In this document: positions 35,315-47,543 of the stretch, piece by piece | Layout of the letters: the number at the start of each line of letters is the position of its first letter | How positions within the stretch are numbered: the first letter of the stretch is position 1 | Source of the DNA: Sambucus nigra | Taxonomy: Eukaryota > Streptophyta > Magnoliopsida > Dipsacales > Adoxaceae | Assembly (NCBI GenBank): GCA_949130495.1 | Contig: OX422222.1 | Coordinates: 102,041,709-102,105,708, forward strand | Length of the DNA stretch: 64,000 nt | Direction of reading: 5' to 3' | Translations under genes and position numbers: made by a program | Notes under the pieces: model-generated | Databases searched by the model: none | The model's input: the letters and a program-made list of their open reading frames with translations, nothing else | What the model was told of the DNA's origin: nothing

Positions 35315-35805
35315 ATCCCTTTATCGTGGGCATTATTAGTGCGATGTCAAAGTCCGATTTTATGGCTCTGGATTGATGTTTTGCATCTGAAATATTTACA
35401 AAATCTTGATGCCATATCCTTTCTTATTGTTTTCCCCAGCAAAGTATAGCTCTCCCATTTACGATCACCTTGGTTCTCGGTTTTTAGGATATATTCATTT
35501 CGGAATTGGGAATTAACTCCATTTTTTATTCTAAAGGCGAGTCATCCAAATAATCCAAAATGAATCTAACTTTTTTTTCCTCTTGGTTCTCGTACTCAAT
35601 GTCAAGTTCGGTGAGTAGGAATAGCCACTTGTCAATCTTGCTGGTAAGTGAAAGATATTCGAGTAAATGCATGAAAGTGTCCGATTTGGAGAAAAATTTC
35701 ACTTATAATGCAACCACGTAGTTTAACAAGTTCCAGGTCACTCACAGGACGGATAAGCACATATTTTCCCAGGTTGTATATCTTTCTTTGCAAGAAGTCA
35801 CCTTC

Positions 35806-36829
35806 TGTTGGATATTATGAATGCAAATACAGAAATGGAACTCTTTATATATCTTCAAAAAATGTCAACTTCAATACAACAATGTAATTTCTGAACAGTC
35901 ACTATAAAACTTCAAGGCGTGATGTCACTTTCCTAAATACAGTATTTGCCCCACACGAAGAATTTCGGTATACAAACGGGAATCAGCAAATCCGTACTCA
36001 AGATACAATGAAGCAATTGCACTGTCTGCAACTTGTATATTTGAAGACAGCCCTTGGATGTATCAACGAAGAACAGTCAATCAAGTTCTTATTCTGTTTA
36101 TGTGCACAAAACAGAATAAGAGAATTTGTATCTCCTGAAAATTGTAAGAGAGTAATAGCAGGGTCTGGAAATCTGAAACTGGTTTTGGTTATCAATGTAA
36201 TTCCATTTTTAGGCAGCCTTTATTTATAGAAAATGAAAGGCTTTGTCTTCAAGAGTCATGACTGTTGAATTAAGTCATTTCCGAACAGGTATGACTGTTA
36301 ATTACCAACAGTCTTAAGTCCTTTCCGAACATGTATAATAATACCGAATCGGTTTTGCACGGGTCAACCAAAAAGTGACCGCGCCCGAGCTACCGCGATC
36401 CGACCCGGACGACGGCAACCCGCTACCACTGCGGCGTGCGAAGTGCAAAGTGCGCCACTAGCGCCTCTACAGCCCACTGCCCCGCACCCGCACGCGCGCG
36501 CGCGCGCGTGTGCGTACGGTGCTTCGTACCGTATTGAGGTCTCTTGAATAGCCTCTTAAATGCTAGATGAATTAACTCTTCATCTTCCATTTGTACTTAT
36601 TAAGTGTACAAATTCTTAACATTTTTCCAATGTGGGACTCAAAGGTTGCCCACCCCTTTTATAGCTTAGTGGTGACACTTAGCTTTGTACATTTTCCAAT
36701 GTGGGACACTATCCCCTTTTATATTTGGGTTAGCTTCCCACCTCTTCCACACACTTCCAATGTGGGACAAGCTTTTAAGGCTTTTACACCCAAAAAACTC
36801 TTACTCTCTTATTTTAAAAATCTCCAACA
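35806..36829 (+). mobile_element. Solo LTR, copia-like, 1,024 bp, 5 bp TSD
   Basis: It begins TGTTGGA and ends TCCAACA (perfect 7 bp terminal inverted repeat), and the identical 5-mer CCTTC flanks both sides (35801-35805 and 36830-36834). The word CCAATGTGGGAC occurs three times (about 36627, 36690 and 36759), as often seen in plant Ty1/copia LTRs. A GC-rich segment (about 36375-36520), including a CG dinucleotide run, stands out in the AT-rich surroundings. The open frames inside (35998-36229, 36591-36926) are not genes. The strand is inferred from the usual orientation of the repeated words and is uncertain. Confidence 0.88.
36486..36512. repeat. CG/GT dinucleotide run in GC-rich core of the solo LTR
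   Basis: CGCGCGCG-type run leading into GTGTGCG; CpG-dense for about 150 bases around it. Confidence 0.75.
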
Positions 36830-37728
36830 CCTTCTGACTAGAGTATTAAAAGGCCATTTCTTTATAAGAATTTTCAATGTACATACTAACATGGATCTAC
36901 AATCCATGGAAGTGAATATGAGGTAGAGGAAAGTCGGTGAGCCTGGTCGTGGAGGAGCTAGAACTAATGGGTTAGTCAAGTACGGCTTGAATTTGTCGAA
37001 AGCCTACTGGCATGATGAGTTCCATATTTGCGGATTTTTTGTGCAGTTGTTTGAAGATTGTCCCACACATCAAGTTTATTTTTGAGGTGAATCTAATAAT
37101 GCACAAGAGGCAACTAATAAAGCCTCTAAAATCTTTTTATAACCATTGTGGTTGCATTTCTAGAATGGCTTTACCTTAGCTGGATCAACTTTAATCACTT
37201 TTTCCTAACCACGAATCTCAAAAGTTTCCCTCGAGTAATGCCAAATACTCGTATTTAAGTTTTAATTACATCTCGTAGGTATGTAATGTTTCAAGTATTT
37301 TCTTAGGTATGGCATGTAACCTTATATCAACTTGGATTTTATGATCATGTTGTGTGTCCAAGTGGTAGTTCCTCATTGGTATATATCGCATGAATGTCTC
37401 ATGTCGAAAGGAATGACTGTGAAACAAAATATCTCCCAAGGGGCCGTGAAGGCCATTGCTTATTGATCATCTAGATGTCTTTTGATTTTATTATTTTTCC
37501 TAAGTCATCCATAATGGATTTCCATGCATATTCGGGAGTATCATCGATGATAATGACGATAGGAAGAAAGGGGACTACCCTTATTTAAGTCGATGTAGTC
37601 CATGTACATTACAAATTTCCCTTCGTCATTTAGGGTTGGCAATATTTTTTATAAACATATGGAGTATCTGACTACCCTTGTGAAATCCATGTAGAGTTGT
37701 TTCATGAATTTCACTTTTAGCTTGAGAA

Positions 37729-40495
37729 TGTGACACCCGTTTTTTTATAAATTAATTATTTAATTAATTTGGAAATTAAAAAAAAATTGGATTTAATTAT
37801 TTTTATAATTAAATATGTTGTTTTTTATATTCAAAATTCGGAAAGCTAGATTACAAGACTCATAATTTGAGTATATATAAGACCTGGAGTGTATAGATAA
37901 GTCCTCAAAACATAAAACTCTCTAGAAACAAAAATATATAAAAATATTTGACCGTCCGATCGAGTTGAAATTTTTTGTGCAGGTTCCTGTCGTCTTCAGC
38001 TACTAACCCTAAAATTTCAGTCAATTCCAACGGTCCAATCGTCTGGAATGTTGTTTTTAGTATTCATATCTCATTATAACTCTTTTCTTAATCAAACTCT
38101 TAATCCTATATATAGCACAACAAATTTGTGGCCTGGTTTTGCAAATCACTTTTTTGTTAATTTTCAACCAGAAGACCTCTCCAAAATTATTCTCTTTCAT
38201 CTACAAACTTTATCCCCAAACTTAATCAAGTGTTTGACTCAATATTTGAACGCTTAATTGGTGTTTTCTCAAGATTGTTCAAGAACGACTCTTTGTTAAT
38301 TTTTCGAGAGGAATCCAACTGTGATCTTCTTCATCCATATCGCATGAATGAATACTATATTCCTTTCCTTTAGTATTATGCGTTTTAAGTGTCGCATAAA
38401 CCCTTAATCATGTGTTTTTGATTAAAATAAACTAGGAACTTAATTAGAGAAAGTGGACACTTAAATTTTGGGACTGTTTTTATGAAAATTTTAAATATGA
38501 TTTAATCTTTGAAACCTTGGGTGCGTAGGTTACATATTTGGGTTTTTATGGTTTTGGGTGTAGGCCCTCATGTAGAATTTTATGGGTTTTTTTTATGGTT
38601 ATTGAGACGCGGCCACACTTACAAAAATTAGATGACTTGTAAAAGAGAACGATTATGGCATATTGAATATTGTTGCATGTTAATTAATTTAACCTTTTTT
38701 AACGTAAATAATTATGTTGAAAACGACGACGGTGTTATTCATTTAAATAAATTGAATTGGGACTTATATGATTAAGCGCTATGTTATTCTTATGAATTGC
38801 ATATTGTGTGATTTATTTTATTCACGTTTGCCATCACGGGGACGAGGGGCTTTTGGTTAGTATATTGCTCAACCCTAATTTTAGGTTGCTTACAAGATAT
38901 GGGACTAGTGGGTAGGCCTTGGTTATAATTTAAGCTTGCTAGGAATGAGACTAGTTAGTGTAAATTCGTGGGGATTTTATATTTTGGGGTCGGGCATATT
39001 TTTACGTCATATCGTATTTTCGTTAGCCTAGGCATGAGACTAGGACGTGTTTTACATTGGTGATTCATCCTATATGTAGGATTGGACGTAGGTGTACGTG
39101 GGGATCCTTAGGTATGGGACTAAGGGGTATTTTGAGGATCTCACATCGATTAAAAAGGTGGGTTAAATTGTTAATTGTGAAATTGAAAAAATGAGAATTA
39201 ATGCCTAAAATAAAAACGAGTATTAAAATTTGTGGCGACATAATGTGTCAGAGACCGACAGTTTAAACAAGTCAGCGGGTGATTCATGTCGTATCGCGTG
39301 TGGAACCTTGTCATGGGGTGGGATCAACAGTTTAAACGGATCAAAGGCCATTTGATAAGGGAAAGTGTAAAACTTTTTTATATTACCACCATTGGCGGGA
39401 GGATCGCTATAATTAAGCGAAAAATTGAGGAAATTAACTAATTAGGTTAATTTAATTAAATTAACATCGTGGGACTTAGGGATTTAAAATTATATTGGTG
39501 TACTTTTTGGAATGGGAATTTTCGAGGATAGTTAGTGATTTATATTTATTGCGTTTACTTATCAAGTTTAATTAAAATATTTTGTTATGATATTTATCTC
39601 GTATAATGCTATTGTCTGGATTCAAGGATCCTATTTGAGGGGAGTAGTGTGTATTCATGCTCGGGGCACTGACCTCGTGCGTTGACTAACTTTTCAGTAA
39701 ATAGTACATGGAGAAGCTGCATAGAATTATTTGAAGATTTTCTTGGAGGTGCAGTTGGAGTTGCTCTACCTTATGCATATCGATTTAGTTTAGTTTTTCA
39801 TTCATTCGTATCTACTTTAAGACACAATTTTTTATTTTGATTGGGCCATTCTGTTCCAAAGTTGGTATGGGTTTTATTCAGTTATTTCACTGGATTCAGT
39901 TGGAGATTATTTAGTTTTATATTATTAGAGATTGGATTTACTTTGAGTTTTGCATGGATATGGATATTTTATCTCTTAGTTGGATGGTTTATCTTTTGCG
40001 ATTATTATCATTTATCTTGTGTATTAATTTTATATGTCTTATGCTTAGAATGATATTTTATTTACTCATGCCCGACTTAGTTTTGGTGGCAGTCAACGCC
40101 AGAATTACGAGGGGTGTGATAGATGGTATCAGAGCATGGTCTTAGTTATCGTAGGTTATGAATCCGTTTAGCTTTTGCGTTATCGATCTTTGATTCCCTT
40201 TGTTGATTTTCATTCCTTAAGGTAGAGAGTCTAATATACATGTTAGATGTGTTTCTTGTAAATATATAATTTTATGTTAGGGATGTTATAGGCATTGAGT
40301 TTAGAAGTAATAAGATTGATGTGAGAATGCATAGAGTTGATTTTGGATATGTTATCATTAGTATAGATTTTGGGTATATCTTATATCAATGAAGCGATGT
40401 GATTTAATTTCATGATTTATGTGTCGCGAAGATTATCGGAGATAGAATCGAGTGGTGTTTTGCTGGAGCGCATGGTACGCCGTTACTTTCAGAGT

Positions 40496-40532
<37 letters not shown>

Positions 40533-40698
40533 TTGTTGTTCGTGGAGTAGGTGCACGTAGGATTGGGTGAATGAGCGCCCAATTTTGGCATTCAACGAGT
40601 AGGCGTATGTGAGCCTTATTTTATGTTTAGCGATTTAAATTTGATGTTTACGCTTCGTCTAATTTCGAGGACGAAATTCCTTTGCTAGTGGGGAAGAA
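37729..40698 (+). repeat. Array unit A: LTR 37729-40121, internal 40122-40698
   Basis: LTR of 2,393 bp. Its start reads TGTGACACCC and its end GTGATA, one change from the consensus GTGACA. The primer site TGGTATCAGAGCA is intact (40124-40136). The internal domain is 577 bp with an AT run at about 40499-40529 and the polypurine tract near 40688-40696. Unit A shares private variants with unit C (for example 'aattaagcgaaaaattgagg' and 'cacaattttttattttg'). Confidence 0.9.
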
Positions 40699-41089
40699 TG
40701 TAACCCCTCGTGTATTTATTAATTAATTCGAAATTTAAAAAAAAGTTGTATTTAATTATTTTTATAATAAAATATGTTGGTTTTTATATTCAAAATTCGG
40801 AAAGCTAGATTACAAGACTCCTAAGTTGAGTATATACAAGTCTTCGGGTATTTAGACGAGTCCTCAAAACGTAAAACTCGCTAAGAGTCCTCGAAACATC
40901 AAACTCTCTAAAAGCAAAAATATATAAAAATATTCGACCGTCCGATTGAGCTTAAATTTTTGTGCACCTTCATCTCTTCTTCAGCAACTACACCCTTAAA
41001 TTTGTGCGAATTCCAACGGTCTAATTGTGCGTATTGTTGTTTTTGTGTTCGTATCCGATTAGAACTCCTTTCTTAATCAGACTCTTAAT

Positions 41090-41103
41090 CCTTTATATAT
41101 CAC
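41090..41103 (+). promoter_or_regulatory. Putative TATA box in array LTR (unit B)
   Basis: CCTTTATATATCACAAC is the most plausible TATA box and is kept at the same place in most LTRs (about 38106, 44908, 47947, 50966, 59797; shortened in G near 56815). In unit F it is altered to CCTTTACACATCCCAAC. Conservation and position in the LTR suggest a Pol II start, but no transcript evidence is available here. Confidence 0.4.
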
Positions 41104-43500
41104 AACAAATTCGTGTCTTGACTTTTCAAATCACTTTTTCATCAACTTTTCAACCAGAAGACCTCTCCAAAATTATTCTCCTCTCTACAAACTTTAGCCA
41201 CAAACTTATTCAAGTGTTTGGCCCGATATTTGAAGGCTTAATTGGTGTTTCCTCAAGATTGTTCAAAAACGACTCTTTGCTAATTTTTCGAGAGAAATCC
41301 AACTGTGATCTTCTTCATCTAAATAACTGGAATGAATACTCTATTCCTTTTCTTTAGTATTATGCGTTTTAAGTGTCTCCTAAACCCTTAATCATGTATT
41401 TTTTGTATTAAAATCAATTAGTAACTTAATTAGAGAAAGTGGACACTTTAATTTTGGGACTGTTTTCATGAAAATTTTAAATATGATTTAATCTTTGAAA
41501 CCTTTGGGTGCGTAAGTTAGATCTTTGGGTTTTTATGGTTTTGGGTGTAGGTTCTCATATAGAATTTTATGGTGGTTATTTTTTGGTTATTGGGATAAGC
41601 TCACAATTATAAAAATTAGATGACTTATAAAAGAGAACAATTATGGCGTATTGAATATTGTAGGATGTTAATTAATTTAAGATTTTTGAACGTAAATAAT
41701 TATGTTGAAAACGACGACGGTGTTTTTCATTGAATTAAATTGAATTTTGACTTTAATGATTAGGTGATATGTAATTCTTATGAATTGCGTATTGTGTGAT
41801 TTATTTTATTCACGTTTGCCATCGCGGGGACGAGGGGCTTATGGTTAGTATATTGCTCAACCTTATTTTTAGGATGCTTAGTAGGAATGGGACTAGTGGG
41901 TAGGCCTTTGTTATAATTTATGCTTTCAAGGTATGGGACTAGTTCTTGTAAATTCGTGGGGATTTTATATTTCGAGATAGGGAAGATCTTTACGTCATAT
42001 CGTTTTTTCGTTAGACTAGGCATGACCCTAGGACATGTTTTCCATTGGTAATTCATCCTATATGTGGGATAGGACGTATGTGTACATCGGGATCCTTAGG
42101 TATGTGACTATTGGGTATTTTGAGGATCTCACATCGATTAAAAGGGTGGGGTAATTTGTTAATTGTGAAATTGAGAAAATGAGAATTAATGCCTAAGATT
42201 AAAACAGGTATTAAAATTTGTGGTGACGTAATGTGTCAGGACCGACAGTTTAAACGGGTCAGCGATCAATTCATGTCATGTCGCGTGTGGAACCCTGTTA
42301 TGGGGTGGGGTCAAAAATTTAAACGGATTAGAGGCCATTTGACAAGGAAAAGTGTAAAACTTTTGTGGATTGCCACCTGTGGCGGGAGGACAGCTAAAAT
42401 TAAGATAAAAATTGAGAAAATTAACCAATTGGGCTAATTTAATAAAATTAACATCGTGAGACTTAAGGATTTAAAATTATATTGGTGTGCTTTTTGGAAT
42501 GGAAGTTTCTGAGGATAGTTATTGATTTTATTTATCATGTTTAATTATCTCATTTAATCAAAATATTCAATTATGATATTTATCTCGTATAATGTTACTG
42601 TATGGATTCAAGGATCCTATTTGAAGGGAGTAGTGTGTATTCATGCTCGGGGAATTGACCTCGTGCGTTGACTAACTTTTCTAGAAATTGTAAATGGAGA
42701 AGCTGCATAGAATTATTTGAAGATTTTCTTGGAGGCGCAGTTGGAGTTGCTCTACCTTATGCATATTGATTTAGTTTAGTTTTTCATTCATTTGTATTTA
42801 CTTTAAGACACAGTTTATGGTTTTGATTGGGTCATTTGCTTCCAAAGTTGTTATGGGTTTTATTCAGTTATTTCACTGGATTCGGTTGGAGATTATTCAG
42901 TTTTATATTATTAGAGATTGGATTTACTTTGATTTTAGCACGGAGATGGATCTTTTATCGCTTAGTTGGATGGTTTATCTTTTGGGATTGATTATCATTT
43001 ATCTTGTAGATTAATTTTATATGTCTCATATATGTCTCATGCTTAGAATGGCATTTTATTTACTCACTCCCGACTTAGTTTTGGTGGCAGCCGACGCTAG
43101 AATTACGAGGGGTGTGACAGATGGTATCAGAGCATGGTCTTAGGTCTCATAGCTTATGAGTTTATTTAGCTTTCATGTTATAGATCTTTTATTCCCTTTA
43201 TTTATTAGTACTCCTTAAGGTTGAGGGTCTAACATACGTGTTAGATGTGTAACATGGAAATATATAATTTTATGTTAAGGATGTTGTAGGCATTGAGTTT
43301 AGAAGTAATAAGATTGATGTGAGGATTCTTAGAGTTTATTTTTCAGATGTTATCATTAGTATAAATTTTGGGTATATCTTATATCAATGCAGTAATGTGA
43401 TTTGATTTGAGGATTTATGTGTTGCGAAGATTATCGGAGATAGAATCGAGTGGTGACTTGCGGGAGCGCGGGGTACGTCGTTACTTTCATAGTTACGTCT

Positions 43501-44083
<583 letters not shown>

Positions 44084-44086
44084 TAA

Positions 44087-44267
44087 TGCTCCTGTGCGGA
44101 CTAGTCCGCATTTTAAGAATGCGGACCGAACATGTGTCACCTAACAGTGCCTCTAGAATTTATCGCCTAAATTATAGGCACACTCTCTCTCTTTTCTGGG
44201 GGCACCGCCAGGTGACACATGTCCGGTTTGCATTCTTAAAATGCGGACTAGTCCGCACAAGAGCAGG
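44087..44267. mobile_element. Second fold-back MITE-like element in unit B, ~180 bp
   Basis: Arms share TGTGCGGACTAGTCCGCATT and ACATGTGTCACCT with their complements; the right arm ends GAGCAGGAAT. It lies directly after the larger palindrome, and both begin with CTCCTGTGC, so they may be related. Flanked by AT- and GTAT-rich sequence, so a TA target duplication cannot be recognised. Confidence 0.75.
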
Positions 44268-44514
44268 AATGTATATGTATGTATGTCTATACATATATAT
44301 ATGTATGTATATACATATCTATATGTATATGTGTATATATATTATTTTGTTATTCTTGGGTTAGGTGCGCATAGGTTTAGGTGTATGCGCGCCCAATTAT
44401 GGCATTCGACGATTATTTGTGTATCTGAGCCTTATTTTATGTTTCGCGATTTACGTTTGTTCTTTACGCTTCGTCTAATTTCGAGGACGAAATTCCTTTG
44501 CTAGCGGGGAAGTA

Positions 44515-47319
44515 TGTAACACCCCATGTTTTTATTAATTAATTCAGAAATTAGAAGAAAAAAACTAAATTTAATTATTTTTATAAGTAAATATGTTGGT
44601 TTTTATATTCAGAATTCGGAAAGCTAGATTACAAGACTCCTAATTTGAGCATATATAAGTCATGGGGTATTTAGATGTGTCCTCAAAACATAAAACTCTC
44701 TAAGAGTCCTCGGAACATCAAACTCTCTAGAAACAAAAATATATAAAAATATTTGATCGACCGATCAAGCTGAAATTTTTGTTCAGCTTCCTCTCTTCTT
44801 CACGTACGACTCCCTTAAATTTGAGCCAATTCCAACGGTCTGATCATCCGTATTGTTGTTTTTAGTGTTCATATCTGATTAGAACTCTTTTCTTAATCAA
44901 ACACTTAATCCTTTATATATCACAACAAATTCATGTGTTAGCTTTTCAAATTACATTTTCATCCACTTTTCTACCAGAAGACCTCTCCAAAATTATTCTA
45001 TTTCATCTACAAAATTTTCCCCAAACTTAATCAAGTGTTTGACTCAATGTTTGAAGGCTTAATTGGTGTTTTCTCAAGATTGTTCAAGAACGACTATTTA
45101 CTAATTTTTCGAAAGAAATCCAACTGTGAACTTCTTCATCTAAATAACAAGAATGAATACTCTATTCCTTTCCTTTAGTATTATGCGTTTTAAGTGTCGC
45201 GTAAACCCTTAATCGTGTGTTTTTTTTTTATTAAAATCAATTAGTAACATAATTAGAGAAAGTGGACACTTAAATTTTGGGACTGTTTTTATGAAAATTT
45301 TAAATATGATTTAATCTTTGAAACCTTAGGTGTGTAGGTTACATATTTGGGTTTTTATGGTTTTGGGTGTAGGCCCTCATGTAGAATTTTATGGGTTTTT
45401 TTTATGGTTATTGAGACACGGCCACACTTACAAAAATTAGATGACTTATAAAACAGAACGATTATGGCGTATTGAATATTGTTGTATGTTAATTAATTTA
45501 ACCTTTTTTAACGTAAACAATTATGTTGAAAACAACGATGGTGTTATTCATTTAAATAAATTGAATTGGGACTTTTATGATTAATTGTTGTGTTATTCTT
45601 ATGAATTGCATATTGTGTGATTTATTTTATTCACGTTTGTCATCGCGGGGACAAGGGGTTTTTGGTTAGTATATTGCTCAACCCTAGTTTTAGGATGCTT
45701 ACAAGGTATGGGACTAGTGGGTAAGCCTTGGTTATAATTTATGCTTGCTAGGTATGGGACTAGTTAGTGTAAATTCGTGGGGATTTTATATTTTGGGGTC
45801 GGGCATATTTTTATGTCATATCATATTTTCATTAGCCTAGGCTTGAGACTAGGACGTGTTTTACATTGGTGATTCATCCTATATGTAAGATAGGACGTAG
45901 GTGTACTTGGGGATCCTTAGGTATGGGACTAAGGGGTATTTTGAGGATCTCACATCGATTAAAAGGGTGGGTTAAATTGTTAATTATGAAATTGAGAAAA
46001 TGAGAATTAATGCCTAAGATAAAAACGAGTATTAAAATTTGTGGCGACATAATGTGTCAGAGACCGACATTTTAAACGGGTCAGCGGACAATTCATGTCG
46101 TATCGCGCGTGGAACCTTGTCATGGGGCGGGGTCAACACTTTAAATGGATCAAAGACCATTTGACAAGGGAAAGTGTAAAACTTTTTTGTATTACCACCC
46201 TTGGTGGGAGGATCGCTATAATTAAGCGAAAAATTGAGGAAATTAACTAATTGGGTTAATTTAATTAAATTAACATCGTGGGACTTAGGGATTTAAAATT
46301 ATATTGGTGTACTTTTTGGAATGGGAATTCCTGAGGATAGTTAGTGATTTATATTTATTACGTTTAATTATCAAGTTTAATTAAAATATTTTATTGTGAT
46401 ATTTATCTCGTATAATGCTATTGTCTGGATTCAAGGATCCTATTTGAGGGGAGTAGTGTTTATTCATGCTCGGGGCACTGACCTCGTGCATTGACTAACT
46501 TTTCAGGAAATAGTAAATGGAGATGCTGCATAGAATTATTTGAAGATTTTCTTGGAGGTGCAGTTGGAGTTGCTCTACCTTATGCATATCGATTTAGTTT
46601 AGTTTTTCATTCATTCGTATTTACTTTAAGACACAATTTTTTATTTTGATTGGGCCATTCGGTTCCAAAGTTGGTATGGGTTTTATTCAGTTATTTCACT
46701 GGATTCAGTTGGAGATTATTTAGTTTTATATTATTAGTGATTGGATTTACTTTGAGTTTTTCATGGATATGGATAGTTTATCTCTTAGTTGGATGGTTTA
46801 TCTTTTGTGATTGATTATCAGTTATCTTGTGGATTAATTTTATATGTCTCATATCTGTCTCATGCTTAGAATGATATTTTATTTACTCACGCCCGACTTA
46901 GTTTTGGTAGCAGCCGATACCAGAATTACGAGGGGTATGACAGATGGTATCTGAGCATGGTCTTAGGTCTCTTAGGTTATGAGTCTATTTAGCTTTAGCG
47001 TTATGGATCTTTAATTCCCTTTAATGATTCGTATTCCTTAAGGTAGAGGGTCTAACATACGTGTTAGATGTGTTTCTTAGAAATATATAATTTTATGTTA
47101 AGGATATTTTAGGCATTGAGTTTAGAAGTAATAAGATTGATGTGAGAATACTTAGAGTTGATTTTGGAGATGTTATCATTAGTATAGATTTTGGGTATAT
47201 CTTATATCATTGCAACGATGTGATTTGATTTGATGATTTATGTGCCGTGAAGATTATCGGAGATAGAATCGAGTGGTGATTTGCGGGAGCGCATGGTACG
47301 CCATTACTTTCAGAATTAC

Positions 47320-47377
<58 letters not shown>

Positions 47378-47543
47378 TTATTGTTCGTGGGGTAGGTACA
47401 CGTAGGATTGGGTGTACGGGTGCCCAATTATGGCATTCAACGAGTAGGCGTATGTGAGCCTTAATTTATGTTTCGCGATTTATGTTTGATGTTTATGCTT
47501 CGTCTAATTTCGAGGATGAAATTTCTTTGCTAGTGGGTAAGAA
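44515..47543 (+). repeat. Array unit C: LTR 44515-46942, internal 46943-47543
   Basis: LTR of 2,428 bp, with end TATGACA in place of TGTGACA. The primer site has one mismatch (TGGTATCTGAGCA, 46945-46957). The internal domain is 601 bp with an AT run at about 47322-47372. Closest to unit A by shared variants. Confidence 0.9.

Larger units (their letters stand above)
35330..37728 (-). pseudogene. Ty3/gypsy (Tat-like) pol relic: RT, RNase H and second RNase H, interrupted by a solo LTR
   Basis: Reading the minus strand from right to left: the RT block GKFVMYMDYIDLNKGSP (about 37585-37645), the RT-RNase H block NPLVLAPPRPGSPTFLYL (about 36925-36985), the end of RNase H SKIDKWLFLLTELDIEY (about 35585-35640), and WELYFAGENNKKGYGI (about 35415-35470), which resembles the extra RNase H domain typical of the Tat branch. 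The order fits Ty3/gypsy pol. Stops and frame changes occur throughout and catalytic motifs are mostly lost. A copia-type solo LTR splits it at 35806-36829, and the tandem LTR array begins abruptly at 37729 inside the RT part. No ends of this old element are visible. Confidence 0.78.

Noticed and set aside
35998..36229. Overlapping frames on both strands as small genes
   Set aside because: Both lie inside the copia-type solo LTR and have no motifs.
36375..36530. CpG island or promoter of a host gene
   Set aside because: It lies wholly inside the solo LTR bounded by the CCTTC duplication.
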